Shown: piece by piece, positions 29,370 through 39,161 of the stretch
Layout: each line of letters starts with the position of its first letter
How positions within the stretch are numbered: the first letter of the stretch is position 1
Origin: Achromobacter marplatensis
GTDB taxonomy: Bacteria; Pseudomonadota; Gammaproteobacteria; Burkholderiales; Burkholderiaceae_B
NCBI RefSeq assembly: GCF_002209535.1
Contig: NZ_NJIG01000016.1
Location: 62,001 to 126,000 of the forward strand
Reading direction: 5' to 3'
Length of the DNA stretch: 64,000 bases
Translations under genes and position numbers: made by a program
The notes under the pieces: generated by a model
What the model was told of the DNA's origin: nothing
Seen by the model: the letters and a program-made list of their open reading frames with translations, nothing else
Database searches by the model: none

Positions 29370-30320
29370 ATGGCTATGAATATCAAATACCGACCGCTCA
29401 AGGCCTTCCTGCTGGCGGTGGACAGCGGCTCGTTCACGCATGCCGCCAATCAGCTGGGCGTGACGCAACCGTCGTTCACCGCCTTGATCCAGGACCTGGA
29501 GGACGTGCTGGGCCTGCGCCTGTTCGAGCGCACCACGCGCAGCATCAGCCTGACCTCTGCCGGACAGGATTTCCATTCCCGCGTGCAGCGCCCCATCGCC
29601 GACCTGGAAGAGGCGTACCGCGGCCTGGCCGACCTGGCCGCCATGCGCCGGGGCAACGTCGCGCTGGGCGCCCTGCCGTCGACCGCGCTAACGCTGCTGC
29701 CCGCCGCCGTAGGTGCGTTGCGCAAGGCCCATCCGGCCTTGAAGGTACGCGTGGTGGAAGCGCACAACGACGAGCTGGTGGCCCTGCTGCGTACCAACCA
29801 GATCGAATTCGCGGTAGGCGCCTTGGCCGAACCGGCGCCCGACCTGACCTTCACGCCGCTGACCGAAGATTGTTTTTGCGCGATCTACCCCGCAGGCCAT
29901 CCGCTGGGCAAGCAGCGGCGCACGCTGCAGTGGCGCGACGTGCTGCGCTATGACTTGATCCTGTTGTCGCAGGGGTCCAATGCGCGCCAGCAATTCGACC
30001 GCGCGGTGCAGGACGAAGTCGGCGCGCCGGCCACGGCACTGCGCTACGACGTCACGAACATGGGCACGGCCGCCGGCATGGTGCGCCAGGGGCTAGGCGT
30101 CAGCGTGTTGCCCCGGCTGGCCCTGCCCGAACTGAACCTGACGGGCCTGCGCTGCACCCCGCTGGGCGACGCCTCGGCACGCCGGTACATCGGCCTGCTG
30201 CATCGGCGCGACCGTTCGCTGTCGCCCGCCGCGCAGGCGCTGGTGGCGCAACTTGAAATGGTCATTGCTGGCATCGCGCCGCAACTGCTGCCGTTGCCGC
30301 CGCTGGCCCCGGCCCGCTAG
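29370..30320 (+). CDS. LysR-family transcriptional regulator
   Basis: 316 aa. N-terminal winged helix FLLAVDSGSFTHAANQLGVTQPSFTALIQDLE (key parts: SFTHAANQLGVTQPS), then a linker helix and a periplasmic-binding-protein-like effector domain from ~90 (GNVALGALPSTALTLLPAAV). Divergent from the ALDH/epimerase/Bug unit with a dyad between them, so that unit is the probable target. Ends 6 bases from the stop of the convergent IclR gene. Confidence 0.94.
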   Translation: MAMNIKYRPLKAFLLAVDSGSFTHAANQLGVTQPSFTALIQDLEDVLGLRLFERTTRSISLTSAGQDFHSRVQRPIADLEEAYRGLADLAAMRRGNVALGALPSTALTLLPAAVGALRKAHPALKVRVVEAHNDELVALLRTNQIEFAVGALAEPAPDLTFTPLTEDCFCAIYPAGHPLGKQRRTLQWRDVLRYDLILLSQGSNARQQFDRAVQDEVGAPATALRYDVTNMGTAAGMVRQGLGVSVLPRLALPELNLTGLRCTPLGDASARRYIGLLHRRDRSLSPAAQALVAQLEMVIAGIAPQLLPLPPLAPAR

Positions 30321-30326
30321 ACCACG

Positions 30327-31148
30327 TCAGCCGCGCTCCACCTTCCACCCCATCTCCGCAGAGATCTCCGCTGCGGCCCCCTGCACCACCGCGACCATGT
30401 CGTGCATGCGTTCCAGCGACATGTACGGCACGGTGCTGGACACGCTGATGGCCGCCACGATGCCGCTGGACGCGTCGCGCACGGGCGCGGCCACGCAGCG
30501 GATCGAGGGTTCGTTGTCTTCCAGGTCGAACGCATAGCCTTGCGCGGCGTACTCGCGCATGCGGTCGCGGAACGCCTCCCAGCTCTGCTGCCCGCCGGGC
30601 GCGCGCGACGAGACCGGCGCGCCAATGCGGTGCAGCGCCTTCCATTGCGGTTCTTCGGTGTCCAGCAGCAACGCCTTGCCCACGCCTGTGGCGGCAAGCG
30701 GCATGCGGTGGCCCACCCGCGAACGCATCTCCAGCCCCTTCTTGCCGGGAATCTTCTCCAGGTACAGCACTTCGTCGTTGTCGCGCACGGCCAGGTGGAT
30801 GGTGTCGCCCGTCAGCTCGGCCAGGCTATCCAGGTACGGCCGGGCCAGCGTGGCCATCGGAAACGCCTCGCGCGCCTGAAAGCCCAGTTCGATCAGCTTG
30901 GGACCCAACACGTAGCCCACGCCCGGCAGCGCGCGCAGATAGCGCTCCTGCACCAGGCAACTGGCCAGCCGGTGTGTGGTGCTGCGCGCGACACCGATAC
31001 GGGCGCAGATCTCTTTCAAGTCGCGCGCGCCGTCGGCCACGGCCTGCACTACGGCCAGGCCGCGCATCAGGGTCTGCGTGCCGGCGGGCGCGACCGCGTC
31101 GGGGTCCAGCGAAGAGGAACGAGCGGAAGGCAGGGTGGTGGAAGTCAT
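30327..31148 (-). CDS. IclR-family regulator of the galactonate operon
   Basis: 273 aa. Winged helix ~25-85 (LMRGLAVVQAVADGARDLKE region; CARIGVARSTTHRLASCL), then the IclR effector domain (GDTIHLAVRDNDEVLYLEKIPG given as GDTIHLAVRDNDEV and LYLEKIPG). Divergent from dgoK across 236 bases, so it is the likely dgo regulator, in place of the GntR-type DgoR of E. coli. An imperfect dyad lies at 31198-31216. Confidence 0.92.
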   Translation of the reverse strand: MTSTTLPSARSSSLDPDAVAPAGTQTLMRGLAVVQAVADGARDLKEICARIGVARSTTHRLASCLVQERYLRALPGVGYVLGPKLIELGFQAREAFPMATLARPYLDSLAELTGDTIHLAVRDNDEVLYLEKIPGKKGLEMRSRVGHRMPLAATGVGKALLLDTEEPQWKALHRIGAPVSSRAPGGQQSWEAFRDRMREYAAQGYAFDLEDNEPSIRCVAAPVRDASSGIVAAISVSSTVPYMSLERMHDMVAVVQGAAAEISAEMGWKVERG

Positions 31149-31197
31149 GAAACGTGGGCAAAGACAGCAAAGGCGGCGGAATTCGTTCAGGCAACAA

Positions 31198-31216
31198 ATT
31201 CCCTATATGTGGGATT
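31198..31216. promoter_or_regulatory. Imperfect dyad ATTCCC-N7-GGGATT in the IclR/dgoK interval
   Basis: Arms match at five of six positions, in an AT-rich stretch about 50 bases upstream of the IclR start. This is a plausible IclR operator. The evidence is position and symmetry only. Confidence 0.35.
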
Positions 31217-31384
31217 AAATTCTATATTTTGAGATTTTTCAAGCGCTGATCTAGAATTTTTCGCAATGCGCGCCCCGCGCCTTGTTGCAGCGGGCGCGTC
31301 CGACAACAAGGTCTGCAACGCCCCGCTCCCCGCCCCAGCGCGGTCACTGCAGTCGGCATTGCGGCCAGAGACGAGACAGATCAG

Positions 31385-32410
31385 ATGACTACCGGATCGC
31401 CCGCCAGCGCGGCGCTTATCGCGCTGGACTGGGGCACCTCATCGTTGCGCGCCTACCGCCTGGACGCCCGGGGCAACACCCTGGACACGCGCCATCTTCC
31501 CTGGGGCATCATGCGCCTGCCGCAGCCCTTGCAGGACGGCGCGGCCAGCACTGCGCTGTCCGGATTCGACCTGGCGTTCGAGCAAGCCTGCGGCGACTGG
31601 CTGCGCGCCGAACCGGCGTTGCCGGTGATCGCCTGCGGCATGGTGGGCAGCGCGCAAGGCTGGAAAGAAGCGGCTTACCTGGATGTGCCCGTCGACCTGG
31701 AACGCATCGGCACGCTGCTGACGAAAGTCGAACGCGGCACCGCGACCCCGGTGCACATCGTGCCCGGCCTGATCCAGCGCCATGGGCTACCCAACGTCAT
31801 GCGCGGCGAAGAGACGCAAGTCTTCGGCGTGATGTTCGACCAGGCACGCACTTCCGACCCGCACGCGGCGGACAGCGTCCTGATCGGCCTGCCCGGCACG
31901 CACTCCAAATGGGTCAACGCCCGCCGCGGCCGCGTCACGCATTTCGACACCTTCATGACCGGCGAGGTCTACGCCGCGCTGCGCGGCCACACCATCCTGG
32001 GCCGCACCATGAGCGAAGCGCCCGCCGCCGACATGGCCGCATTCGAGCGCGGCCTGAAAGTCGCCGGCGCCCCCGCAGGACGCGCCGGCGTGCTGTCCAC
32101 CATCTTCAGCACCCGCGCGCTGGGCCTGACCGGCGAACTGCCATCCGCCTCGCAAGCCGACTACCTGTCGGGCCTGTTGATCGGCCATGAAGTCGCCGCG
32201 CTTGCCGAGATGCTGCGCCAGCAAGGCGAACCGCCCCGCATCGTGCTGTGCGGCGAACCCGCCCTGTGCCAGCGCTACATCCTTGCCATGCAGCACTACG
32301 GCCTGGGCACGCCTGAACAAGCGCAGAACGCCACCGAGCGCGGCCTGTGGCATCTGGCCGTCTGTGCCGGACTGGTCGCGGCAGAAACCCCTTCTTCGGC
32401 ATCCGTCTAG
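31385..32410 (+). CDS. dgoK: 2-dehydro-3-deoxygalactonokinase
   Basis: 341 aa, somewhat longer than E. coli DgoK (292). Phosphorylates 2-dehydro-3-deoxy-D-galactonate at C6. Visible are the ASKHA-like phosphate loop [12 protein letters not shown] at the N-terminus, [10 protein letters not shown] in the middle and [11 protein letters not shown] near the end. First gene of a four-gene operon with dgoA, dgoD and an MFS transporter; divergent from an IclR regulator. Confidence 0.95.
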   Translation: MTTGSPASAALIALDWGTSSLRAYRLDARGNTLDTRHLPWGIMRLPQPLQDGAASTALSGFDLAFEQACGDWLRAEPALPVIACGMVGSAQGWKEAAYLDVPVDLERIGTLLTKVERGTATPVHIVPGLIQRHGLPNVMRGEETQVFGVMFDQARTSDPHAADSVLIGLPGTHSKWVNARRGRVTHFDTFMTGEVYAALRGHTILGRTMSEAPAADMAAFERGLKVAGAPAGRAGVLSTIFSTRALGLTGELPSASQADYLSGLLIGHEVAALAEMLRQQGEPPRIVLCGEPALCQRYILAMQHYGLGTPEQAQNATERGLWHLAVCAGLVAAETPSSASV

Positions 32411-32419
32411 GAATCCAAC

Positions 32420-33073
32420 ATGAACCACCCTGGTCTGCAAACCGCCATGGCCCACTGCGGCCTGATCGCCATCCTGCGCGGCATCAAGCCCGCCGAAGCC
32501 GAGGACGTCGGCAAGGCGCTCTACGACGCGGGCTTCCGCCTGATCGAAGTGCCGCTGAATTCGCCGGACCCGCTTGCCAGCATCCGAGCGATGCGCGCGG
32601 CCCTGCCCACCGATTGCCTGATCGGCGCCGGCACCGTGCTGAACCCCGACGACTGCGCCCGCGTCCAGGACGCGGGCGGCGAACTGATCGTCATGCCGCA
32701 CAGCGACGCCGCAGTGATCCGCGCCGCCAAGGCGCTGGGCATGGCCTCCTGCCCCGGGGTCGCCACGCCTACCGAAGCCTTCGCCGCGCTGGCCGCCGGC
32801 GCCGACGTGCTGAAGATGTTCCCCGCCGAACAACTGGGCCCCATCGTGCTGAAGGCCTGGCGCGCCGTGATGCGCCCGCCGATCGCGCTGGTTCCCGTCG
32901 GCGGCATCACGCCCGACAACATTTCCGTTTATGCCCAGGCGGGCGCCAGCGGCTTCGGCCTGGGCTCCGCCTTGTACAAACCCGGCCTGTCGGCCATCGA
33001 AGTCGGCCAGAACGCCCGCGCATTCATCGCGGCCTGGCAACGCGCCTATCCCGTCCAGGAGACCCAAGCATGA
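32420..33073 (+). CDS. dgoA: 2-dehydro-3-deoxy-6-phosphogalactonate aldolase
   Basis: 217 aa class I aldolase that splits KDPGal into pyruvate and glyceraldehyde 3-phosphate. The general base Glu is in [10 protein letters not shown] and the Schiff-base Lys in [23 protein letters not shown] forms the phosphate site. It starts 9 bases after dgoK; its stop overlaps the dgoD start (ATGA). Confidence 0.96.
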   Translation: MNHPGLQTAMAHCGLIAILRGIKPAEAEDVGKALYDAGFRLIEVPLNSPDPLASIRAMRAALPTDCLIGAGTVLNPDDCARVQDAGGELIVMPHSDAAVIRAAKALGMASCPGVATPTEAFAALAAGADVLKMFPAEQLGPIVLKAWRAVMRPPIALVPVGGITPDNISVYAQAGASGFGLGSALYKPGLSAIEVGQNARAFIAAWQRAYPVQETQA

Positions 33074-34218
33074 AGATCACCAAGCTCACTACCTACATCG
33101 TGCCGCCCCGGTGGTGCTTCCTGAAAATCGAAACGGACGAAGGCATCGTCGGCTGGGGCGAACCCGTCGTCGAAGGCCGCGCCCACTCGGTGGCTGCCGC
33201 CGTTGAAGAGCTGTCCGACTACCTGATCGGCAAAGACCCGCGCAACATCGAAGACCACTGGACGGTGCTATACCGCGGCGGCTTCTATCGCGGCGGCGCC
33301 ATCCACATGAGCGCGCTGGCCGGCATCGACCAGGCGCTGTGGGACATCAAGGGCAAGCACCTGGGCGTGCCAGTGTCGCAACTCTTGGGCGGCAACGTGC
33401 GCGACCGCATCCGCGTGTATTCGTGGATCGGCGGCGACCGGCCGGCCGACACGGCCGCCGCCGCCAAGAGCGCGGTCGACCGCGGCTTTACCGCCGTGAA
33501 GATGAACGGCACCGAAGAACTGCAATACATCGACTCGTTCGACAAGGTCGAGAAGTGCCTCGCGAACGTGGCCGCCGTGCGCGACGCCGTGGGCCCCAAC
33601 GTGGGCATCGGCGTGGACTTCCACGGCCGCGTCCACAAACCCATGGCGAAGGTGCTGATGAAAGAGCTGGATCCGTTCAAGCTGATGTTCATCGAAGAGC
33701 CCGTGCTGAGCGAACACTATGAAGCGCTGAAGGAGCTGGCCCCGCTGACGTCCACGCCGATCGCGCTGGGCGAACGCCTGTTCTCGCGCTGGGACTTCAA
33801 GCGCGTGCTGTCCGAAGGCTATGTGGACATCATCCAGCCCGACCCCTCGCATGCCGGCGGCATCACCGAAACCCGCAAGATTGCCGCCATGGCCGAAGCC
33901 TATGACGTAGCGTTGGCGCTGCACTGCCCGCTGGGCCCGATCGCGCTGGCCACCTGCCTGCAGATCGATGCGGGCTGCTACAACGCGTTCATCCAGGAAC
34001 AGAGCCTGGGCATCCACTACAACGCCGCCAACGACCTGTTGGACTACGTCAGCAACCGCGAGGTGTTCGCGTACGAAGACGGCATGGTCACGATCCCCCA
34101 AGGCCCTGGCCTGGGCATCGAGGTCAACGAGGAATACGTGAAGGAACGCGCCGCCGTGGGCCACCGCTGGCGCAACCCGATCTGGCGCCATGCCGACGGC
34201 AGCTTCGCCGAGTGGTAA
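33070..34218 (+). CDS. dgoD: Galactonate dehydratase
   Basis: 382 aa, identical in length to E. coli DgoD. Enolase-superfamily enzyme dehydrating D-galactonate to 2-dehydro-3-deoxy-galactonate. Metal ligands are Asp in GVDFHGRVH, Glu in FIEEPV and Glu in [12 protein letters not shown]. The general acid/base His residues are in DFHGR and [11 protein letters not shown]. Start is the ATG overlapping the dgoA stop; the open frame extends further upstream inside dgoA but is not coding. Confidence 0.97.
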   Translation: MKITKLTTYIVPPRWCFLKIETDEGIVGWGEPVVEGRAHSVAAAVEELSDYLIGKDPRNIEDHWTVLYRGGFYRGGAIHMSALAGIDQALWDIKGKHLGVPVSQLLGGNVRDRIRVYSWIGGDRPADTAAAAKSAVDRGFTAVKMNGTEELQYIDSFDKVEKCLANVAAVRDAVGPNVGIGVDFHGRVHKPMAKVLMKELDPFKLMFIEEPVLSEHYEALKELAPLTSTPIALGERLFSRWDFKRVLSEGYVDIIQPDPSHAGGITETRKIAAMAEAYDVALALHCPLGPIALATCLQIDAGCYNAFIQEQSLGIHYNAANDLLDYVSNREVFAYEDGMVTIPQGPGLGIEVNEEYVKERAAVGHRWRNPIWRHADGSFAEW

Positions 34219-34244
34219 TGGGATAAAAGAGAGAGGAGACACCC

Positions 34245-35555
34245 TTGTCCACCGCCACCCACGCGGGCCTGCAAAGCGCCCAGCGGCCCACCCGCAGCCG
34301 CTACCTCATCATGGTGATGCTGTTCATCACCGTCGTCATCAACTACCTGGACCGCAGCAACCTGTCCATCGCCGCGCCCGCGCTCAAGGACGAGTTCGGC
34401 CTGGACACGGTGCATGAAGGCCTGATCCTGTCCGCCTTCGGCTGGACCTACGCCGCCATGCAAATCCCCGGCGGCTGGCTGGTGGACCGCGTGTCGCCCC
34501 GCGTGCTGTACGCCGCGGCGCTGATCCTGTGGTCGGCCGCCACCTTCTTCATGGGATTCGCCGGCAGCTTCGTCATCCTGTTCGTGCTGCGCCTGGCAGT
34601 CGGCGCGCTGGAAGCGCCCGCTTACCCGATCAACAACCGTGTCGTCACCACCTGGTTTCCGGAAAAGGAACGCGCCACCGCCATCGGCTTCTATACGTCG
34701 GGCCAGTTCGTCGGCCTGGCGTTCCTGACGCCCGTGCTGGCCTGGCTGCAGCACCACTACGGCTGGCACATGGTGTTTGTCAGCACCGGCTTGCTGGGCA
34801 TCGTCTGGGGCGTGCTGTGGTACCTGATCTACCGCGAACCGCGCCAGTTCAAAGGCACGAATGCCGCCGAGATCGAACTGATCCAGCAAGGCGGCGGCGT
34901 GGTCGACCTGGACCGCAACGCCCGCGCCAAGAAGGCCCCCTTCGATTGGAACGACCTGGCGCTGGTCATGACCAAGCGCAAGCTGTGGGGCGTGTACCTG
35001 GGCCAGTTCTGCCTGACCTCCACGCTGTGGTTCTTCCTGACGTGGTTCCCGACGTACCTAGTGAAGTATCGCGGCATGGATTTCATCAAATCCGGCTTCC
35101 TGGCGTCGGTGCCGTTCCTGGCGGCGTTCGTCGGCGTGCTGTGCTCGGGCGTGCTGTCCGACTTCCTGATCCGGCGCGGCGCCACGGTCGGCCTGGCGCG
35201 CAAGCTGCCGATCATCCTGGGCCTCTTGATCTCGACGTCGATGATCGGCGCCAACTTCACCGATTCCACGCCGTGGGTCATCTTCTTTTTGGCCGTGGCC
35301 TTCTTCGGCAACGGACTGGCGTCGATCACGTGGTCTTTGGTGTCGACGCTGGCGCCCGTGCGCCTCTTGGGCCTGACCGGCGGGGTGTTCAACTTCGTGG
35401 GCAATCTGTCGTCGATCTGCACGCCGATCGTGATCGGCTTCCTCGTGTCGAAAGACAGCTTCGCGCCGGCCATCGTGTACGTATCGTCCCTGGCCTTGCT
35501 GGGCGCACTGTCGTACATCCTGCTCGTGGGGAAAGTCGAGCGGATCGAGGCGTGA
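34245..35555 (+). CDS. MFS transporter, probable D-galactonate uptake
   Basis: 436 aa with 12 predicted helices of the anion:cation symporter group. FITVVINYLDRSNLSIAAP is the classic N-terminal signature of hexonate/phthalate permeases such as DgoT and GarP. The start codon is TTG with a good GAGAGGAG site upstream. Last gene of the dgo operon, 26 bases after dgoD, ending before a terminator. Galactonate as substrate is inferred from the operon. Confidence 0.93.
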   Translation: MSTATHAGLQSAQRPTRSRYLIMVMLFITVVINYLDRSNLSIAAPALKDEFGLDTVHEGLILSAFGWTYAAMQIPGGWLVDRVSPRVLYAAALILWSAATFFMGFAGSFVILFVLRLAVGALEAPAYPINNRVVTTWFPEKERATAIGFYTSGQFVGLAFLTPVLAWLQHHYGWHMVFVSTGLLGIVWGVLWYLIYREPRQFKGTNAAEIELIQQGGGVVDLDRNARAKKAPFDWNDLALVMTKRKLWGVYLGQFCLTSTLWFFLTWFPTYLVKYRGMDFIKSGFLASVPFLAAFVGVLCSGVLSDFLIRRGATVGLARKLPIILGLLISTSMIGANFTDSTPWVIFFLAVAFFGNGLASITWSLVSTLAPVRLLGLTGGVFNFVGNLSSICTPIVIGFLVSKDSFAPAIVYVSSLALLGALSYILLVGKVERIEA

Positions 35556-35599
35556 CCACGGTCTGCGGGCTTACCCCCTGATTACGGTCCGGATAGAAA

Positions 35600-35626
35600 G
35601 GGCGTCCCGACGGACGCCCTATTTTT
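35600..35626 (+). terminator. Terminator of the dgo operon
   Basis: Arms GGGCGTCC / GGACGCCC around CGAC, followed by TATTTTT, 45 bases after the transporter stop codon. Confidence 0.9.
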
Positions 35627-35652
35627 GCAGCATGCGCGCCCAGGGCGTCCGC

Positions 35653-37305
35653 CTAGTGAGGCAAGGCCTGGGCCGGCCGGAACCGTTTGAAGTCCCAATG
35701 CCTTCCAGGTGCGGCGTCGAGCAATTGGCGCGTGTATTCATCCTGCGGCCGAGTCAGCACGTCGGCCGCCTGCCCCGCCTCGACGATCTGCCCGGACTTC
35801 ATCACGACGATGGAATTGCAGATCTGCGCAGCCACGCGCAGATCGTGGGTGATGAACAGCACCGCTGTGTCGGTGCGGGTGCGGATGTCTTCGATCAGTT
35901 CCAGCACCTGCGCCTGCACCGACACGTCAAGCGCCGACACCGCCTCGTCGGCAATCAGGATATCGGGCCGCAAGGCCAAGGCACGCGCGATGCAGATGCG
36001 CTGGCGCTGGCCACCCGAGAACTGATGCGGGTAGCGGTCCATGGTATCCGCGCCCAATCCGACGATATCCAGCAGTTCGACGGCGCGCGCACGGGCGTCC
36101 TCTTCCGGCACGCCGAAATTGCGCATGCCCTCGACGATGGAGTCACCCACGCGGATGCGCGCGTTTAATGAACGGTACGGATCCTGGAACACCACCTGGA
36201 TCCGCTTGCGCACCGGATGGAATTCGCGCTTGGTCGCCGTGGCGATCTCGGTGCCGTCCAGGCGCACGCTGCCGGCGCTGGGGTCGATCAGGCGCGCAAT
36301 GCAGCGAGCCAGGGTGGACTTGCCCGACCCGGACTCGCCCACGATGCCCACGATCTCCTTCTTGCGCAGCGTGAAGCTGACATCGCGCACCGCGTGCACC
36401 GTGCGTTTGGCCTTGAAGAAGCCGCGTTCGGCATAGGTCTTCTCCAGGCCGTCCACAACCAGCACTGGCTCCCCCTCGGGAGCTTGCCGCGCCTGCGGTG
36501 CCAGGCCGGGAACGGAGGACACGAGCATACGGGTGTAAGCCTCTTTTGGGCGCGCCAGGATATCTTCACGCGACCCTACCTCCACCAGCCGCCCTCGGTT
36601 CATCACCGCGATGCGGTCGGCGATCTCGGCCACGACGCCGAAATCGTGCGTGATGAACAGCACCGCCGTGTTGTGCGACCGCTGCAGTTCCAGGATCAGG
36701 GCCAGGATCTGCTTTTGGGTCGTAACGTCCAGGGCGGTGGTGGGCTCGTCGGCGATGAGCAGCTTGGGATTCAGGATCAGCGCCATGCAGATGACGATGC
36801 GCTGGCGCTGCCCGCCCGACAGCTGGTGCGGATAGGAATGATAGATGCGCTCCACATCCGGCAGGCGCACCGATTCCAGCATATCCAGGATCTTGCGCTT
36901 TCGGGCGGCGGCATCCAGGGCGCTATGGGTGCGCAACACCTCGTCGATCTGCCAGCCCACGGTACGCACCGGATTCAGCGCCGTCATGGGCTCCTGGAAA
37001 ACCATGGACATGCGGGTGGCGCGCAGTTCACGCAGGCGCTCCGGCGAACACGCGAGCACGTCTTCGCCATCCAGCAGGATGCGGCCGGCGGTAGGCCGGA
37101 GCGCATCAGGCGCCAACAGCCCCATCACCGAAAATGACGTAACGGACTTGCCCGAGCCGGACTCGCCCACCACGCACAGGGTTTCGCCCGCGTGGATGTC
37201 GAAGCTGATGCCCTCCACCACCGAACGCTCCTCTTCCCCGGGCGCGCCCACCAGCTGCACCGTCAGGTTTTGCACTTGCAATACGGGCATTGTGGAATCG
37301 GCCAT
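35653..37305 (-). CDS. Peptide-type ABC importer, double ATPase (second system)
   Basis: 550 aa with two nucleotide-binding domains: Walker [10 protein letters not shown] and GESGSGKST, signatures LSGGQRQRI and FSGGQRQRI, Walker B followed by DEPTTALD and DEAVSALD. The second Walker B region has Ala for the usual Pro, a mild variation. Last gene of the hydantoinase/amidohydrolase operon and powers its permeases. Its start is one base beyond the permease stop. Confidence 0.95.
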   Translation of the reverse strand: MADSTMPVLQVQNLTVQLVGAPGEEERSVVEGISFDIHAGETLCVVGESGSGKSVTSFSVMGLLAPDALRPTAGRILLDGEDVLACSPERLRELRATRMSMVFQEPMTALNPVRTVGWQIDEVLRTHSALDAAARKRKILDMLESVRLPDVERIYHSYPHQLSGGQRQRIVICMALILNPKLLIADEPTTALDVTTQKQILALILELQRSHNTAVLFITHDFGVVAEIADRIAVMNRGRLVEVGSREDILARPKEAYTRMLVSSVPGLAPQARQAPEGEPVLVVDGLEKTYAERGFFKAKRTVHAVRDVSFTLRKKEIVGIVGESGSGKSTLARCIARLIDPSAGSVRLDGTEIATATKREFHPVRKRIQVVFQDPYRSLNARIRVGDSIVEGMRNFGVPEEDARARAVELLDIVGLGADTMDRYPHQFSGGQRQRICIARALALRPDILIADEAVSALDVSVQAQVLELIEDIRTRTDTAVLFITHDLRVAAQICNSIVVMKSGQIVEAGQAADVLTRPQDEYTRQLLDAAPGRHWDFKRFRPAQALPH

Positions 37306-37306
37306 C

Positions 37307-38203
37307 TCAAATCCTCCGCGCCATCTTCGGATCCAGCGCGTCGCGCATGGCGTCGCCCAGCATGTTCACGCTGAGCACGGTCAGGGCCAGGAACAGCCCC
37401 GGCAGCAGAATCAGCCCCGGTTTGATCTGGAAGTACATCCGCCCCTCGGCGATGACATTGCCCCACGACGGGAACTCGGGCGGCATGCCTACGCCCAGAA
37501 AGCTCATGACCGCCTCGGACAGCATGGCGGATGCGAAAATGAACGTGCCCTGCACAATCAGCGGCGCCAGCGTATTGGGCACCAGATGGCGCATCATCAA
37601 GGTATGCGTGGGGGTCCCCAGCGAGATGGCGGCCTCCACATAGGGCTCGTCGCGCAGGCTCAGGATCAGGCCCCGCACCAGGCGCACCACCCGGGGAAAC
37701 TCCGGCACGGCGATGGCGATCAGCACCGTCAGCAGGCTTGCACCGGTCACGGCGACGAGAGCGATGGCCAGCAGGATGCTGGGCACGGACATGATGCCGT
37801 CCATGATCCGCATGATGACCATGTCCGCGGCCCGAAAATAGCCGGCGATCACGCCCAGCACCAGCCCGGGAACCAACGCAGCCACCGCGGTGCCAGCCCC
37901 GATCATCAGCGACACGCGTGCGCCGTGGACAACGCGCGATAGCACGTCACGGCCATAGGCATCAGTTCCGAACCAGTGCTCGGCCGAAAACCCCTTCAGC
38001 CGCTGCATGGGATTGATGGCCATGGGGTCGGCCAGGCCCAGCAGATTGGCCGCGATGGCCGCCAGGACGATAACGGCAAGCATCGCGAAGGCAGCCATGA
38101 CCGGCCAGGAGGACAGCGTACGAAACAGCGCCGAGCGCGGACGTCTGCGCAGGAGGGGCGCAGCCGCGACCGCCCCCGTGATGGAGTGTATAGAGGAGGA
38201 CAT
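37307..38203 (-). CDS. Peptide-type ABC permease, DppC-like (second system)
   Basis: 298 aa, about six helices. MQRLKGFSAEHWFGTDAYGRDVLSRV is the usual DppC periplasmic entry motif (core HWFGTDAYGRDVLSR), and the EAA loop is YVEAAISLGTPTHTLMMRHL. It lies 10 bases after the DppB-like gene and one base before the ATPase gene. Confidence 0.94.
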   Translation of the reverse strand: MSSSIHSITGAVAAAPLLRRRPRSALFRTLSSWPVMAAFAMLAVIVLAAIAANLLGLADPMAINPMQRLKGFSAEHWFGTDAYGRDVLSRVVHGARVSLMIGAGTAVAALVPGLVLGVIAGYFRAADMVIMRIMDGIMSVPSILLAIALVAVTGASLLTVLIAIAVPEFPRVVRLVRGLILSLRDEPYVEAAISLGTPTHTLMMRHLVPNTLAPLIVQGTFIFASAMLSEAVMSFLGVGMPPEFPSWGNVIAEGRMYFQIKPGLILLPGLFLALTVLSVNMLGDAMRDALDPKMARRI

Positions 38204-38213
38204 GCGGATTCCT

Positions 38214-39155
38214 TCAATAGCGGATGCGCGGGTCGAACACCGAGTACAGGACGTCGATGGTCAGGTTCACGCCGATATAGACCAGCGAGAACAGCAGGAT
38301 CAGGCCCTGGATCAGCGGATAGTCGCGGGCCAGCACGGACTCGACCACCAGCCGGCCCAAGCCTGGAAGGTTGAACACCGATTCCGTGACGACGACGCCG
38401 CTGATCAGCAGGGCAATGCTGACGCCGATCACGGTGATGATGGGCACGGCCGCGTTGCGCAGCGCATGCGCCATCATCACGGCGCGCTCGGTGATGCCCT
38501 TGGCGCGGGCGGTGCGGATGAAGTCTTCGCCCATCACTTCCAGCACGCTGCTGCGGGCGATGCGCGCGATCAGTGCAACGAAACCCGTGCTGAGCGCGAT
38601 CGTAGGCAACAGCAGGTGCATGCCAAAGGCCAGCAATCCCGCCGACGGCGACTTGTACCCCTGCACCGGCAGCCAGCCCAGCGTCATCGCGAACAGCAAG
38701 ATCAACGCGTAGCCCGTGACGAAAATCGGCACCGAGAATCCCAGCACTGAAAATGCCATCACGGCCCGGTCCGCGCGGGTGCCCCGGCGCCACGCCGAGA
38801 ACACGCCGAGCGGGACGGCGATCAACGTCGACAGCAAGATCGTGGACAGCGCCAGGGCCAACGACGGCCCGACGCGGTTGCTGATCATGGCCGTGACCGG
38901 CGTGCCGGAATGCAGCGACACCCCCAGATCGCCCCGCAGCACCTGCCCACCCCACAACAGGAATTGCGTGACCAGGGACCGGTCCAGCCCCATGTGCTCG
39001 CGGATCTGCGCAAGCTGCGTCTCGGTGGCGGCGTCACCCGCCAGGATCAGCGCGGGATCCCCCGGCGTCAGGCGCAGCAGGCAGAACACCAGCACCGCCA
39101 CCGTCAACACCACGGGAACCGTCGCCAGGACGCGTCTGAGTAGGTAGCTGAACAT
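38214..39155 (-). CDS. Peptide-type ABC permease, DppB-like (second system)
   Basis: 313 aa, six helices. N-terminal LLRLTPGDPALILAGDAATE and the EAA loop FIRTARAKGITERAVMMAHAL identify a DppB/OppB subunit. Six bases separate it from the receptor gene. Forms the pore with the DppC-like subunit. Confidence 0.94.
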   Translation of the reverse strand: MFSYLLRRVLATVPVVLTVAVLVFCLLRLTPGDPALILAGDAATETQLAQIREHMGLDRSLVTQFLLWGGQVLRGDLGVSLHSGTPVTAMISNRVGPSLALALSTILLSTLIAVPLGVFSAWRRGTRADRAVMAFSVLGFSVPIFVTGYALILLFAMTLGWLPVQGYKSPSAGLLAFGMHLLLPTIALSTGFVALIARIARSSVLEVMGEDFIRTARAKGITERAVMMAHALRNAAVPIITVIGVSIALLISGVVVTESVFNLPGLGRLVVESVLARDYPLIQGLILLFSLVYIGVNLTIDVLYSVFDPRIRY

Positions 39156-39161
39156 GCTGGC

